8,216 bases of DNA from assembly GCA_902782715.1 (NCBI GenBank), contig CACZOG010000013.1, forward strand, positions 1-8,216. The letters run 5' to 3'. The position numbers were made by a program, and so were the translations under genes. This DNA is from an uncultured Lachnospiraceae bacterium (GTDB lineage: Bacteria; Bacillota; Clostridia; Lachnospirales; Lachnospiraceae). Shown piece by piece: positions 1 to 5,226 of this stretch; within the stretch, counting starts at the first letter, position 1; each line of letters begins with the position of its first letter. Below the pieces are notes generated by a model. It did no database searches. It was not told the DNA's origin and saw only the letters and a list, made by a program, of their open reading frames with translations.

Positions 1-113
1 CCTTCTTCGGATTTTTTGACGATTTCGGAGGCGCTTCCGGTAAAAGCGTTTATCGTTCCGAGTCTCTTCTCTCTTATCACTACGCTCGGTTCCGAAATGT
101 TAATGGTACTCAT
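1..113 (-). CDS. N-terminus of a probable nitrogenase component 1-like protein (partial, runs off the left edge)
   Basis: Only the first 37 codons lie in the window. ATG at 113-111 is preceded by a strong AAGGAG Shine-Dalgarno at about 122-127, so this start is well supported. The visible peptide has an acidic/hydrophobic lead-in, then REKRLGTINAFTGSASEIV at residues 14-32. An Arg-Glu/Asp-x-Arg-Leu-Gly-(Ser/Thr)-Ile segment followed by an aromatic-x-Gly and an acidic helix is how many nitrogenase component 1-family proteins (NifD/NifE-like and nitrogenase-like reductases) begin. This is recalled resemblance, not an alignment. None of the cluster-ligating cysteines is in view. It lies downstream of a Met/Cys-rich leader ORF and a terminator, which would suit a sulfur-salvage nitrogenase-like enzyme such as methylthio-alkane reductase; that is inference. 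The existence of a gene here is far surer than its family. Confidence 0.5.
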   Translation of the reverse strand, partial: MSTINISEPSVVIREKRLGTINAFTGSASEIVKKSEE

Positions 114-146
114 CTGTTTCTCTCCTTCTTTAATGATTGGTTTAAA

Positions 147-216
147 CGGCACAGGACGGACTCGAACCGCCAACTTCGGTCTATGGAACCTATGCCTTTC
201 CCGCGGCTACTGCACC
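147..216 (-). tRNA. tRNA-like cloverleaf (atypical; anticodon position reads CAU), possibly degenerate or regulatory
   Basis: Read on the minus strand from 216: a 7-bp acceptor stem GGTGCAG/CTGTGCC (two tandem G-U pairs), TA at positions 8-9, a 3-bp D stem GCC/GGC with an 8-base loop containing GGG, and an anticodon arm TAGGT/ACCGA with one A-G mismatch and loop TCCATAG. These are followed by a 4-base variable loop, a 5-bp T stem GGCGG/CCGTC (one G-U) and a canonical TTCGAGT T loop. The T arm and acceptor are convincing. Oddities are C instead of U at position 33, C instead of A at 14, a short D arm, and no encoded CCA (G then TTTAAA). It ends 33 bases before the nitrogenase-like start codon. 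It could be a decayed tRNA, a non-canonical tRNA or a tRNA mimic in the mRNA leader. Confidence 0.42.
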
Positions 217-250
217 TGTTGATAAAAATATGGGAGGTAAATATCTTTTA

Positions 251-287
251 AAAAAATTAAAGCCCGGTGCTTTTTCGGCTCCCGGGC
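251..287 (-). terminator. Rho-independent terminator in the leader of the nitrogenase-like gene (candidate attenuator)
   Basis: On the minus strand a GC-rich hairpin has outer arms GCCCGG (287-282) and CCGGGC (267-262), two further inner G-C pairs, and an A-rich loop. The sequence TTTAATTTTTT follows it down to 251. It sits 34 bases after the stop of the 39-codon leader ORF and 138 bases before the nitrogenase-like start codon. It may end transcription from the lysR side, but its 5' arm can also pair with the leader ORF, so it could be an attenuator. Confidence 0.7.
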
Positions 288-379
288 AAACAGTGACAAA
301 CTGAAGTTGTTTTCAACCTCTTAATCTTTAAGGCGCACAGAAAAGACCTCGAACGCCCGAGCCAGCATATTTGTCCGGG
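277..379 (-). promoter_or_regulatory. Possible antiterminator region (competing pairings with the terminator)
   Basis: On the minus strand GGCTCGGGC (363-355), inside the leader ORF, can pair with the 5' arm of the terminator GCCCGGGAGCC (287-277): nine Watson-Crick pairs with a two-base bulge. This pairing excludes the terminator hairpin. A weaker upstream element, CCCG at 379-376, can pair with CGGG at 359-356. Segments 1, 2, 3 and 4 (379-376, 363-355, 287-277, 270-262) therefore have the alternate-pairing layout of an amino-acid biosynthetic attenuator. The pairings are read by eye; no folding energies were calculated, and the 1:2 pairing is only four to five pairs. Confidence 0.45.
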
Positions 380-440
380 ATGAATACATTCGGCAGCACA
401 TACACATATTCATAAATCTGCTTGTTAATGTCTTTGTCAT
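321..440 (-). CDS. Met/Cys-rich leader peptide (39 aa)
   Basis: ATG at 440-438 follows an AAGGA Shine-Dalgarno (about 450-454) at normal spacing; the frame ends with TAA at 323-321. Residues 10-18 read MNMCMCCRM, giving four Met and three Cys in nine codons (Cys codons at 404-402, 398-393). Another Met is at 25. There is no signal peptide or recognisable fold. Position (after a promoter-like sequence, before a terminator) and composition fit a leader peptide whose translation senses charged tRNA-Cys and/or tRNA-Met. A ribosome halted at the Cys pair would reach to about 380, next to the possible antiterminator segment. Alternatives are a small Cys-rich metal- or redox-binding peptide, or a chance ORF. 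The function is inference; the ORF, its ribosome-binding site and its composition are seen directly. Confidence 0.6.
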   Translation of the reverse strand: MTKTLTSRFMNMCMCCRMYSSRTNMLARAFEVFSVRLKD

Positions 441-470
441 TTCCGTGTTTCCTTTCTTCAAGATGTGTTT

Positions 471-499
471 ATCTTAACATCTCTCTTTGTTTTTGAAAA
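471..499 (-). promoter_or_regulatory. Candidate promoter for the leader peptide/nitrogenase-like transcript
   Basis: On the minus strand TTTTCA (499-494) and TAAGAT (476-471) are separated by 17 bases. The -10 is good and the -35 weak, as expected for an activator-dependent promoter. Transcription would start near 465, leaving a 5' UTR of about 25 bases before the leader ATG. The 23-base palindrome is centred about 65 bases upstream of that start. Confidence 0.42.
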
Positions 500-518
500 T
501 TCAATTGATTTTATCGTT

Positions 519-541
519 GGCGATAACCTTTTCTTATCGCC
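519..541 (-). promoter_or_regulatory. 23-base palindrome, probable LysR-type regulator binding site
   Basis: Perfect 8-base arms GGCGATAA and TTATCGCC flank a 7-base spacer. The core ATAA-N7-TTAT fits the T-N11-A rule for LysR-family recognition sites. It begins 13 bases after the end of the lysR gene and lies about 65 bases upstream of the predicted transcription start, the usual place for the primary site of an activating LysR protein. It could also act as a weak transcript-end hairpin for lysR, but there is no U-tract on either strand. Confidence 0.5.
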
Positions 542-554
542 GAATTGCTTATAT

Positions 555-1454
555 TTACTTATATTTTAACAGTTCTTCTATATAGGCTTTTCCGTACTCG
601 GACAGAATACCCGCCTCTCTTTTTATATATCCGATGGTGAGCGGATCCTCTTCTTTTAACTTGATCGAAACCATTCCTTTTAAAACCACGTCATCGCCGG
701 AGAGCATTCCGCTTCCGATCGAATACCCGTGCAGTGTTGCAATAAGTTCCATGGTCGTGGCTCTGTCATCTGATTTTATGAGTTTGGTGAAATCATAATC
801 GGACATCGCCTCTTCATTTAAATAAAAATTGCTGTCATCGCTCTGGTCAAAAGAAATGCAGGGATAATCGGAAAGTTCTTCAATGGAAATCTCTTTTCTC
901 CCCGCAAATTCATGATCTTCCCATACATATACATAAGTTTCTTTTTTCATCAGAGGAGTAAATTCAAGCTGGTACTCCTTGAAGAGTTTCCTGATAAGCG
1001 CTTCATTCGAACCCGAAAAAGAAATGATCCCGACTTCGCTTTTTAAATCTTTGACATCCTCTAAGACTTCTTTGGTTTTCGTCTCATGGATGTTGAAAAC
1101 ATAATTGCCCGGGTTATACTTTTTTATAACGTCCGTAAAAGCTTTAATTGCAAAAAAATAATGCTGTGTCGAGACCGAAAAATGCTCTTTATCCCTGTCT
1201 TTGGATAAATATCTGTCTTCAAGGATCTCGTATGAGGAAAGGGCTTTTTTTGCAAATGTGATAAATTCGCGTCCCTCATCCGTTAACGTGATCCCCTTAT
1301 TCGATCTTTCGAACAGTATAAGTCCGAGTTCGTCTTCAAGTTCCCTGATGCTCGCGGACAATGCCGGCTGGGATATAAAAAGTTTAGTTGATGCTTCACG
1401 CATGGAAGAAGCGGATGCAACCTCTAGTACATATTTGATTTGTTGTATGTTCAT
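555..1454 (-). CDS. LysR-family transcriptional regulator
   Basis: This 299-aa protein is the usual length for the family. Residues 1-60 form the winged HTH; the run ASTKLFISQPALSASIRELE at 21-40 is the typical LysR recognition-helix region, followed by LGLILFERSNKGITLTDEG. Residues from about 90 onward are the periplasmic-binding-protein-like effector domain, which is too variable to name the ligand. ATG at 1454 has AGAGGA just upstream and lies 19 bases after the hydrolase stop, so it is probably the last gene of the iscS operon. The gene is followed directly by a LysR-box-type palindrome and a Met/Cys leader. That suggests it activates the downstream nitrogenase-like operon, perhaps in response to a sulfur-metabolism intermediate as CysB- or CmbR-type relatives do. 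The family is certain; the target and ligand are inferred. Confidence 0.9.
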   Translation of the reverse strand: MNIQQIKYVLEVASASSMREASTKLFISQPALSASIRELEDELGLILFERSNKGITLTDEGREFITFAKKALSSYEILEDRYLSKDRDKEHFSVSTQHYFFAIKAFTDVIKKYNPGNYVFNIHETKTKEVLEDVKDLKSEVGIISFSGSNEALIRKLFKEYQLEFTPLMKKETYVYVWEDHEFAGRKEISIEELSDYPCISFDQSDDSNFYLNEEAMSDYDFTKLIKSDDRATTMELIATLHGYSIGSGMLSGDDVVLKGMVSIKLKEEDPLTIGYIKREAGILSEYGKAYIEELLKYK

Positions 1455-1473
1455 ACCGTTTCCTCTTTGGCTC

Positions 1474-2310
1474 CTATTCTATGCCTGTTGTTATGCTCTC
1501 TATCCATTCTCCGACTGTCTGAGTAAGTTTCATTCTCTGTCCAACGAAACTGTGATTGCTTTTAATCGTCTTAAAGGTCATGTTGCAGCCCCCATCCTTA
1601 AGTTTCTCTGCAAGAGGTCTTAACATAAGTTCGGGCGGTGCAATTGTATCGAGTGCAGCCTCAACCAAAAGCACATTATGCTTAAGAAGCTCATCATAAC
1701 GATACAAAATACCGAGTTTTTCCTGATTGAAAAGTGCATTTTCGTAGACATCACTCGCCGAGTTCATCTTAAGACACTGTCCTTCAGTTTCGATCATCAG
1801 AAAAAGTTCTTTCTCCAGTTTATATCTGAAGGCTGCTCCGATATCATACGGGGCAAGTGCGATAACACCCTTTATGAAATCCAGGTCCTTGGCCGCATTC
1901 AGTACGGTCTGTCCGCCCATACTGTGACCTGCGATGAACAGGTTATCCGTATCGATGCCATACTGCTCCGCGATCGCAGGATTGTGTGCCCACTTGGCTA
2001 TCGCGATCAGATCGTCCGTAAGATTGGTAAAAAGATACTCGCCCTCGCTTCCCCACGCACCTCTGTGATTCATATGGATCACAACACAGCCCATACGCAT
2101 AAGCGCAAGCTCAATGTCGTTATTGGTCGTGTATCCGGGGAATCCGTGAGACATTATAACCGTGGGATAGGGACCTTTTATCCTTTTGTCGGGTGTCAGA
2201 AGATACCCGTAGATCCGGCATCCGCCGCTTACTATATTAAGTTCAAATATTTCGGGAAATGAATCTTTTTCATCCGATTCAAATTCGACGAATGCGTTTT
2301 CTGCTTTCAA
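1474..2310 (-). CDS. Alpha/beta hydrolase (serine hydrolase, dienelactone hydrolase/prolyl oligopeptidase-like fold)
   Basis: This 278-aa protein is probably cytoplasmic, with no signal peptide. SHGFPG at 54-59 supplies the oxyanion region, GHSMGG at 128-133 holds the nucleophile Ser130, Asp221 (LDTIAPPE) is the acid and His253 (SNHSF) completes the triad. NHRGAWGSEG at 81-90 is the conserved strand-turn seen in acyl-peptidase/esterase-like members. The substrate cannot be named. The start is TTG at 2310-2308: no upstream ATG is in frame, and a GGGAG ribosome-binding site lies inside the last codons of iscU, whose stop is only 4 bases away. This implies translational coupling to iscU. The next in-frame Met (53) would remove the first strands and part of the oxyanion motif. 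A hydrolase inside an iscSU operon is unusual; it may act on a thioester or S-acyl substrate, but that is a guess. Confidence 0.85.
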   Translation of the reverse strand: MKAENAFVEFESDEKDSFPEIFELNIVSGGCRIYGYLLTPDKRIKGPYPTVIMSHGFPGYTTNNDIELALMRMGCVVIHMNHRGAWGSEGEYLFTNLTDDLIAIAKWAHNPAIAEQYGIDTDNLFIAGHSMGGQTVLNAAKDLDFIKGVIALAPYDIGAAFRYKLEKELFLMIETEGQCLKMNSASDVYENALFNQEKLGILYRYDELLKHNVLLVEAALDTIAPPELMLRPLAEKLKDGGCNMTFKTIKSNHSFVGQRMKLTQTVGEWIESITTGIE

Positions 2311-2314
2311 TTAT

Positions 2315-2776
2315 TTATTCTCCCTGCATCTGATAAAACTCTTCGGTCTCGTCAATATCGTTTACGGGCGGTTTTAAACCTTCGATCGTAATTCCGTTCT
2401 TCTCCGCATAATCCCAGAGTGCCGCATGAATTGCCTGCTCGGCAAGAAGCGAACAATGTATCTTAACGGGAGGAAGTCCGTCGAGAGCTTCCATAACCGC
2501 CTTGTTTGTAACCTTCAGTGCTTCGTTAACGCTTTTGCCTTTTACAAGTTCGGTAGCCATTGAACTTGTTGCCACTGCTGCTCCGCAGCCGAATGTCTTG
2601 AACTTAACGTCTCTTACGATTCCGTTCTCGTCGATATCAAGATACATTCGCATGATATCGCCGCACTTTGCGTTTCCTACCGTTCCGACACCGGATGCAT
2701 CTTCGATCTCACCCATATTTCTCGGATTGGTAAAATGATCCATAACTTTTTCACTGTATTCCGTAACCTGACTCAT
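2315..2776 (-). CDS. iscU: Fe-S cluster assembly scaffold IscU (NifU N-terminal type)
   Basis: This 153-aa protein is a single-domain scaffold on which [2Fe-2S] clusters are built from iron and sulfur delivered by the cysteine desulfurase. The three cluster-ligating cysteines are visible: Cys38 (GNAKCGD, with Asp40), Cys64 (TFGCGAA) and Cys108 (KIHCSLLAEQA). LPPVK at 101-105 is the chaperone (HscA)-contact motif of IscU proteins. The N-terminal YSEKVMDHFTNPRNMG is also typical of the family. There is a C-terminal extension of about 25 residues ending in an acidic stretch and no NifU-type C-terminal domain. ATG at 2776 follows AGGGAGG, and the gene lies 34 bases after iscS, so the two are co-transcribed. 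No hscA, hscB or ferredoxin follows, which fits the reduced ISC sets of Clostridia. Confidence 0.95.
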   Translation of the reverse strand: MSQVTEYSEKVMDHFTNPRNMGEIEDASGVGTVGNAKCGDIMRMYLDIDENGIVRDVKFKTFGCGAAVATSSMATELVKGKSVNEALKVTNKAVMEALDGLPPVKIHCSLLAEQAIHAALWDYAEKNGITIEGLKPPVNDIDETEEFYQMQGE

Positions 2777-2810
2777 TTAAGCCTCCCTTAAATTCTTTTA
2801 TCAATTATTT

Positions 2811-3992
2811 TTATTTATTTTTCTTTACAAAATCTTCGTACAAAGGTGACATGCTTCTTAATCTGTCTATGATCTGTTTTAAGCTGTCTACAACATAATC
2901 AATTTCTTCTTGGGTTGTCTCTTTTGAGATCGTCAGTCTCAAAGAACCGTGTGCTATCTCGTGGGGAAGGCCTATTGCAAGTAAAACGTGTGAAGGGTCT
3001 AAGCTTCCCGAAGTACGTGCGGAACCCGATGAGCCCATGATCCCTTTCTGATCAAGAAGGATCAGAAGTGATTCGCCCTCAACGAATCTGAAACAGAAGT
3101 TTGCGTTGTTCGAAAGTCTCTTGTTTAAATCTCCGTTGACTCTTGTGTAAGGAATCTCTTCAAGCACTCTCTTTATAAGTCTGTCTCTTAATTCAGATTC
3201 ATACTTGGTCGTCTCTTCCATATCCTTAAGGGCAAGTTCAACCGCCTTGGCATATCCGATGATCCCTGCCGCATTGGTGGTTCCGGCTCTTTTACCCGAC
3301 TCCTGTCCGCCGCCGTGGATAAGATTTGAAAGCTTCGTTCCCTTACGGATGTATAAGAATCCGATACCCTTCGGTCCGTTGATCTTGTGTGCGCTGCTTG
3401 AGAGCATATCGATGTTTAATTCGTCAACATCAATAGGCACATGTCCGAATGCCTGAACCGCATCAGTGTGGAAATAGATTCCGTGTTTATGCGCGATCTC
3501 TCCGATCTCTTTAATGGGTTCGATCGTGCCGATCTCGTTATTAGCGAACATGACTGAGATCAAGATAGTTGTCGGTCTTATCGCAGCTTCGACATCGTTT
3601 AAACTTACAAGACCGTTCTCGTCAACCGGAAGATAAGTTACCTCGTATCCGTGTTTTTCAAGGAACTCGCAGGTATGAAGCACTGCGTGATGTTCTATTT
3701 TGGTCGTGATTATATGGTTTCCTTTATCTTTCAGGGCATCTGCCACGCCCTTTATCGCCCAGTTATCCGATTCGCTTCCGCCTCCCGTAAAGAAGATCTC
3801 CTTCTCGCAGGCATTAAGCGCATCCGCAATCGTTCTTCTTGCCTCGGCAACCTTCTTCGCGATCTTGCCCGAAAAGGCATATGCGCTCGAGGGGTTTCCG
3901 TACTCCTCGGTAAAAAACGGAAGCATCGCCTCCAATACTTCGGGTGCAACCTTGGTTGTTGCCGCATTATCCATGTATATGAATCTATCCAT
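2811..3992 (-). CDS. iscS: Cysteine desulfurase, IscS/NifS class I, with the catalytic Cys replaced by Arg
   Basis: This 393-aa PLP enzyme belongs to the family that takes sulfur from cysteine to give alanine and a protein persulfide for IscU. Family marks are present: DNAATT at 8-13, GNPSS at 32-36, FTGGGSESDN at 68-77, HHAV at 101-104, NNEIGTIEPI at 151-160, TDAVQAFG at 176-183, the PLP lysine Lys203 in SSSAHKINGPKG, and RAGTTN at 235-240. The active-site loop, normally SSGSACTSGS, here reads SSGSARTSGS: residue 326 is Arg (codon CGT at 3017-3015, one transition from TGT), so the persulfide-bearing cysteine is missing. Everything else, including the C-terminal HGSLRLTI, looks intact. Either the desulfurase activity is lost or altered, another gene supplies it, or this is a sequencing error. 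ATG at 3992 has AAGGAG upstream. This is the first gene of the operon, under a palindrome-bearing promoter. Confidence 0.93.
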   Translation of the reverse strand: MDRFIYMDNAATTKVAPEVLEAMLPFFTEEYGNPSSAYAFSGKIAKKVAEARRTIADALNACEKEIFFTGGGSESDNWAIKGVADALKDKGNHIITTKIEHHAVLHTCEFLEKHGYEVTYLPVDENGLVSLNDVEAAIRPTTILISVMFANNEIGTIEPIKEIGEIAHKHGIYFHTDAVQAFGHVPIDVDELNIDMLSSSAHKINGPKGIGFLYIRKGTKLSNLIHGGGQESGKRAGTTNAAGIIGYAKAVELALKDMEETTKYESELRDRLIKRVLEEIPYTRVNGDLNKRLSNNANFCFRFVEGESLLILLDQKGIMGSSGSARTSGSLDPSHVLLAIGLPHEIAHGSLRLTISKETTQEEIDYVVDSLKQIIDRLRSMSPLYEDFVKKNK

Positions 3993-4013
3993 TTCCTTGC
4001 TCCTTTTTATTTG

Positions 4014-4030
4014 CCTATTGGTTTAATAGG
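4014..4030 (-). promoter_or_regulatory. Operator palindrome 2 of the iscS promoter (Rrf2/IscR-like)
   Basis: On the minus strand CCTATTAAACCAATAGG is a perfect inverted repeat (CCTATT/AATAGG). It overlaps the predicted transcription start of the iscS operon and lies 22 bases upstream of the ATG, a place where a bound protein would block initiation. It shares the CCTAT-N7-ATAGG format with the upstream site. Assignment to an Rrf2-family Fe-S or cysteine sensor is inference from the target genes; no such regulator is encoded in the window. Confidence 0.65.
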
Positions 4031-4031
4031 T

Positions 4032-4060
4032 AATATACGCCTATTCGCCTATGTAGTCAA
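4032..4060 (-). promoter_or_regulatory. Sigma-A promoter of the iscS-iscU-hydrolase-lysR operon
   Basis: On the minus strand TTGACT (4060-4055) and TATATT (4037-4032) are separated by exactly 17 bases, a near-consensus promoter. Transcription should start near 4025, giving a short leader before the iscS ATG at 3992. The -35 lies within operator 1 and the start within operator 2. An extra AATAGG half-site sits in the spacer at 4045-4040. Confidence 0.75.
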
Positions 4061-4064
4061 TAGG
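4048..4064 (-). promoter_or_regulatory. Operator palindrome 1 of the iscS promoter (Rrf2/IscR-like)
   Basis: On the minus strand CCTATTGACTACATAGG has the same CCTAT-N7-ATAGG layout as operator 2. It contains the TTGACT -35 box. The two centres are 34 bases apart (about three helical turns), so two bound dimers could lie on the same face and shut the promoter. Confidence 0.65.
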
Positions 4065-4076
4065 TTTTTAAAATAA

Positions 4077-4099
4077 CCGTGTAAAAATACGGCTTTTTT
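4077..4099 (+). terminator. Terminator-like hairpin between the divergent iscS and araC genes
   Basis: CCGTGT (4077-4082) pairs with ATACGG (4087-4092), six pairs with one G-U, across an AAAA loop. A C and six T follow, to 4099. It has plus-strand polarity, but no plus-strand gene lies upstream in the window. It may stop antisense transcripts or work in an araC leader. It is short and could be chance. Confidence 0.35.
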
Positions 4100-4101
4100 A
4101 A

Positions 4102-4107
4102 TATAAT
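4102..4107 (+). promoter_or_regulatory. Candidate -10 box for the araC-family gene
   Basis: A perfect TATAAT lies about 45 bases before the ATG. No convincing -35 is found 16-18 bases upstream (GTGTAA region, inside the hairpin). This suggests a weak or regulated promoter. Confidence 0.35.
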
Positions 4108-4152
4108 CAAATATGAAGAACATGATCGATCATTTCTTTTCAGGTGATAAAT

Positions 4153-5139
4153 ATGGAACTTAGAACAAAAAGCAAACGTCCGGGAATGGACTGTTATACA
4201 GATGTTTATTTCGATCAGTGTGAAGGATTTTCGGAGCATATCAACGACCCGACGGCCTATAAGATAGTGCTTGTCAACGACGGGTCATTCGTTGTCGACG
4301 AGCAGGGACAGTACAGAATGATCACCGGCCCGGTTGCGATGATCCTAAACGAAAAATCGAATCTTAATATAGTTACGGAAAGCAAAGTTAAGACCAGAAC
4401 CATCTTTTTTAAACCGTCCGTTATACGGGACGAATTCACAATCGAAAGCCTTAATTCGGGTAAATACGACAAGTTCCTAAGCGCCGTCAAAAGTGATAAT
4501 TACCTGACGGACGATGAAAAGATCAAAACCGCGATCACGGGTGATGTGAAATTCGAGGATGATTTTTCAAATTCAATGATCTATCAGGATGCGCTTTATC
4601 TTCTTGAATTCACAAGGCACGGTTCGGAAATAATCTACTATTCCATAACGACTCCGGAGTACGATGCGTTAAGACGTCTTATGGTAAGCATAAGGATCGA
4701 ACTTGATGATCAGCCCGACAACTACTGGATCTTACGAACAAGGCATTTCCTTACATCGATCCTTTTTATGGTCACGGCAGACTTTTACAGAAACGAACGC
4801 CAGGACGATATTTACAAAGATCTTCTGGTCGCAAAAGTCGCAAGATACTGCTGGGAACATCTCGAGGAAAACATTACCCTCTCCGATCTTTTAAAGAAAT
4901 TCTCGGTAAACAAAAAGACCTTAAACGATGCTTTTAACAACGAAGTGTCGATGACCTGCATGGCTTATCTTGAAAAGATGCGCATAAACGAAGCCAAACT
5001 GCAGTTACAGTTTTCCGACAGAACCGTCAGCGAAATAAGCTTCCTCTGCGGATACGACGACACCAATTATTTTACGAAGGTGTTTAAAAAACTGACCGGA
5101 ACTACTCCTACCGAGTATCAGAAGAATATGAAAAAATAA
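4153..5139 (+). CDS. AraC-family transcriptional regulator
   Basis: From ATG 4153 the protein is 328 aa. An in-frame GTG at 4144 would add three residues, but that GTG is part of AGGTGA (4142-4147), an ideal Shine-Dalgarno five bases from the ATG, so the ATG is preferred. Residues 1-90 look like an AraC-type cupin sensor. The C-terminal 110 residues (219-328) carry the double HTH: the first helix pair near NITLSDLLKKFSVNKKTLNDAF, the second near RTVSEISFLCGYDDTNYFTK, ending with the family signature FKKLTGTTPTEYQ. The ligand cannot be told. It stands divergent from iscS and 87 bases before a lipoprotein gene in the same direction, which is its most likely target. An alternative is control of the iscS operon across the shared intergenic region. 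Confidence 0.9.
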   Translation: MELRTKSKRPGMDCYTDVYFDQCEGFSEHINDPTAYKIVLVNDGSFVVDEQGQYRMITGPVAMILNEKSNLNIVTESKVKTRTIFFKPSVIRDEFTIESLNSGKYDKFLSAVKSDNYLTDDEKIKTAITGDVKFEDDFSNSMIYQDALYLLEFTRHGSEIIYYSITTPEYDALRRLMVSIRIELDDQPDNYWILRTRHFLTSILFMVTADFYRNERQDDIYKDLLVAKVARYCWEHLEENITLSDLLKKFSVNKKTLNDAFNNEVSMTCMAYLEKMRINEAKLQLQFSDRTVSEISFLCGYDDTNYFTKVFKKLTGTTPTEYQKNMKK

Positions 5140-5152
5140 TTCTTTTTTTGCT

Positions 5153-5171
5153 AGGTTTTGAACCTTTTTTT
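5153..5171 (+). terminator. Weak terminator after the araC-family gene
   Basis: AGGTT (5153-5157) and AACCT (5161-5165) form a short A/T-rich stem with a TTG loop, followed by T to 5171. It starts 13 bases after the stop codon. The five-pair stem is weak, so it may only partly separate araC from the next gene. Confidence 0.4.
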
Positions 5172-5226
5172 CTAACCCGGAATCTCTGTTTGAAGTATTA
5201 TCATCTTACAAACAGGAGAAAACAGA

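Noticed and set aside
147..250. SAM, cobalamin or molybdenum-cofactor riboswitch upstream of the nitrogenase-like gene
   Set aside because: None of the conserved cores I know from these classes could be matched; the T arm and acceptor pairing point to a tRNA-like fold.
519..541. Palindrome as the lysR terminator
   Set aside because: There is no T-tract after the hairpin on either strand, and the core and location fit a LysR-box better; a weak termination role remains possible.
1201..1623. Plus-strand open frame antisense to lysR and the hydrolase gene
   Set aside because: It overlaps two well-supported minus-strand genes, has no ribosome-binding site and no protein-like composition. The same holds for the open frames at 1678-2262 and 3651-4076.
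4144..4152. GTG codon as the start of the araC-family gene
   Set aside because: The GTG lies inside the AGGTGA Shine-Dalgarno that fits the ATG at 4153; using it would leave no ribosome-binding site of its own.
5153..5226. Inverted or direct repeats as AraC binding sites before the lipoprotein gene
   Set aside because: Only the short terminator-like AGGTT/AACCT stem is clear; no repeated half-sites of useful length were seen.
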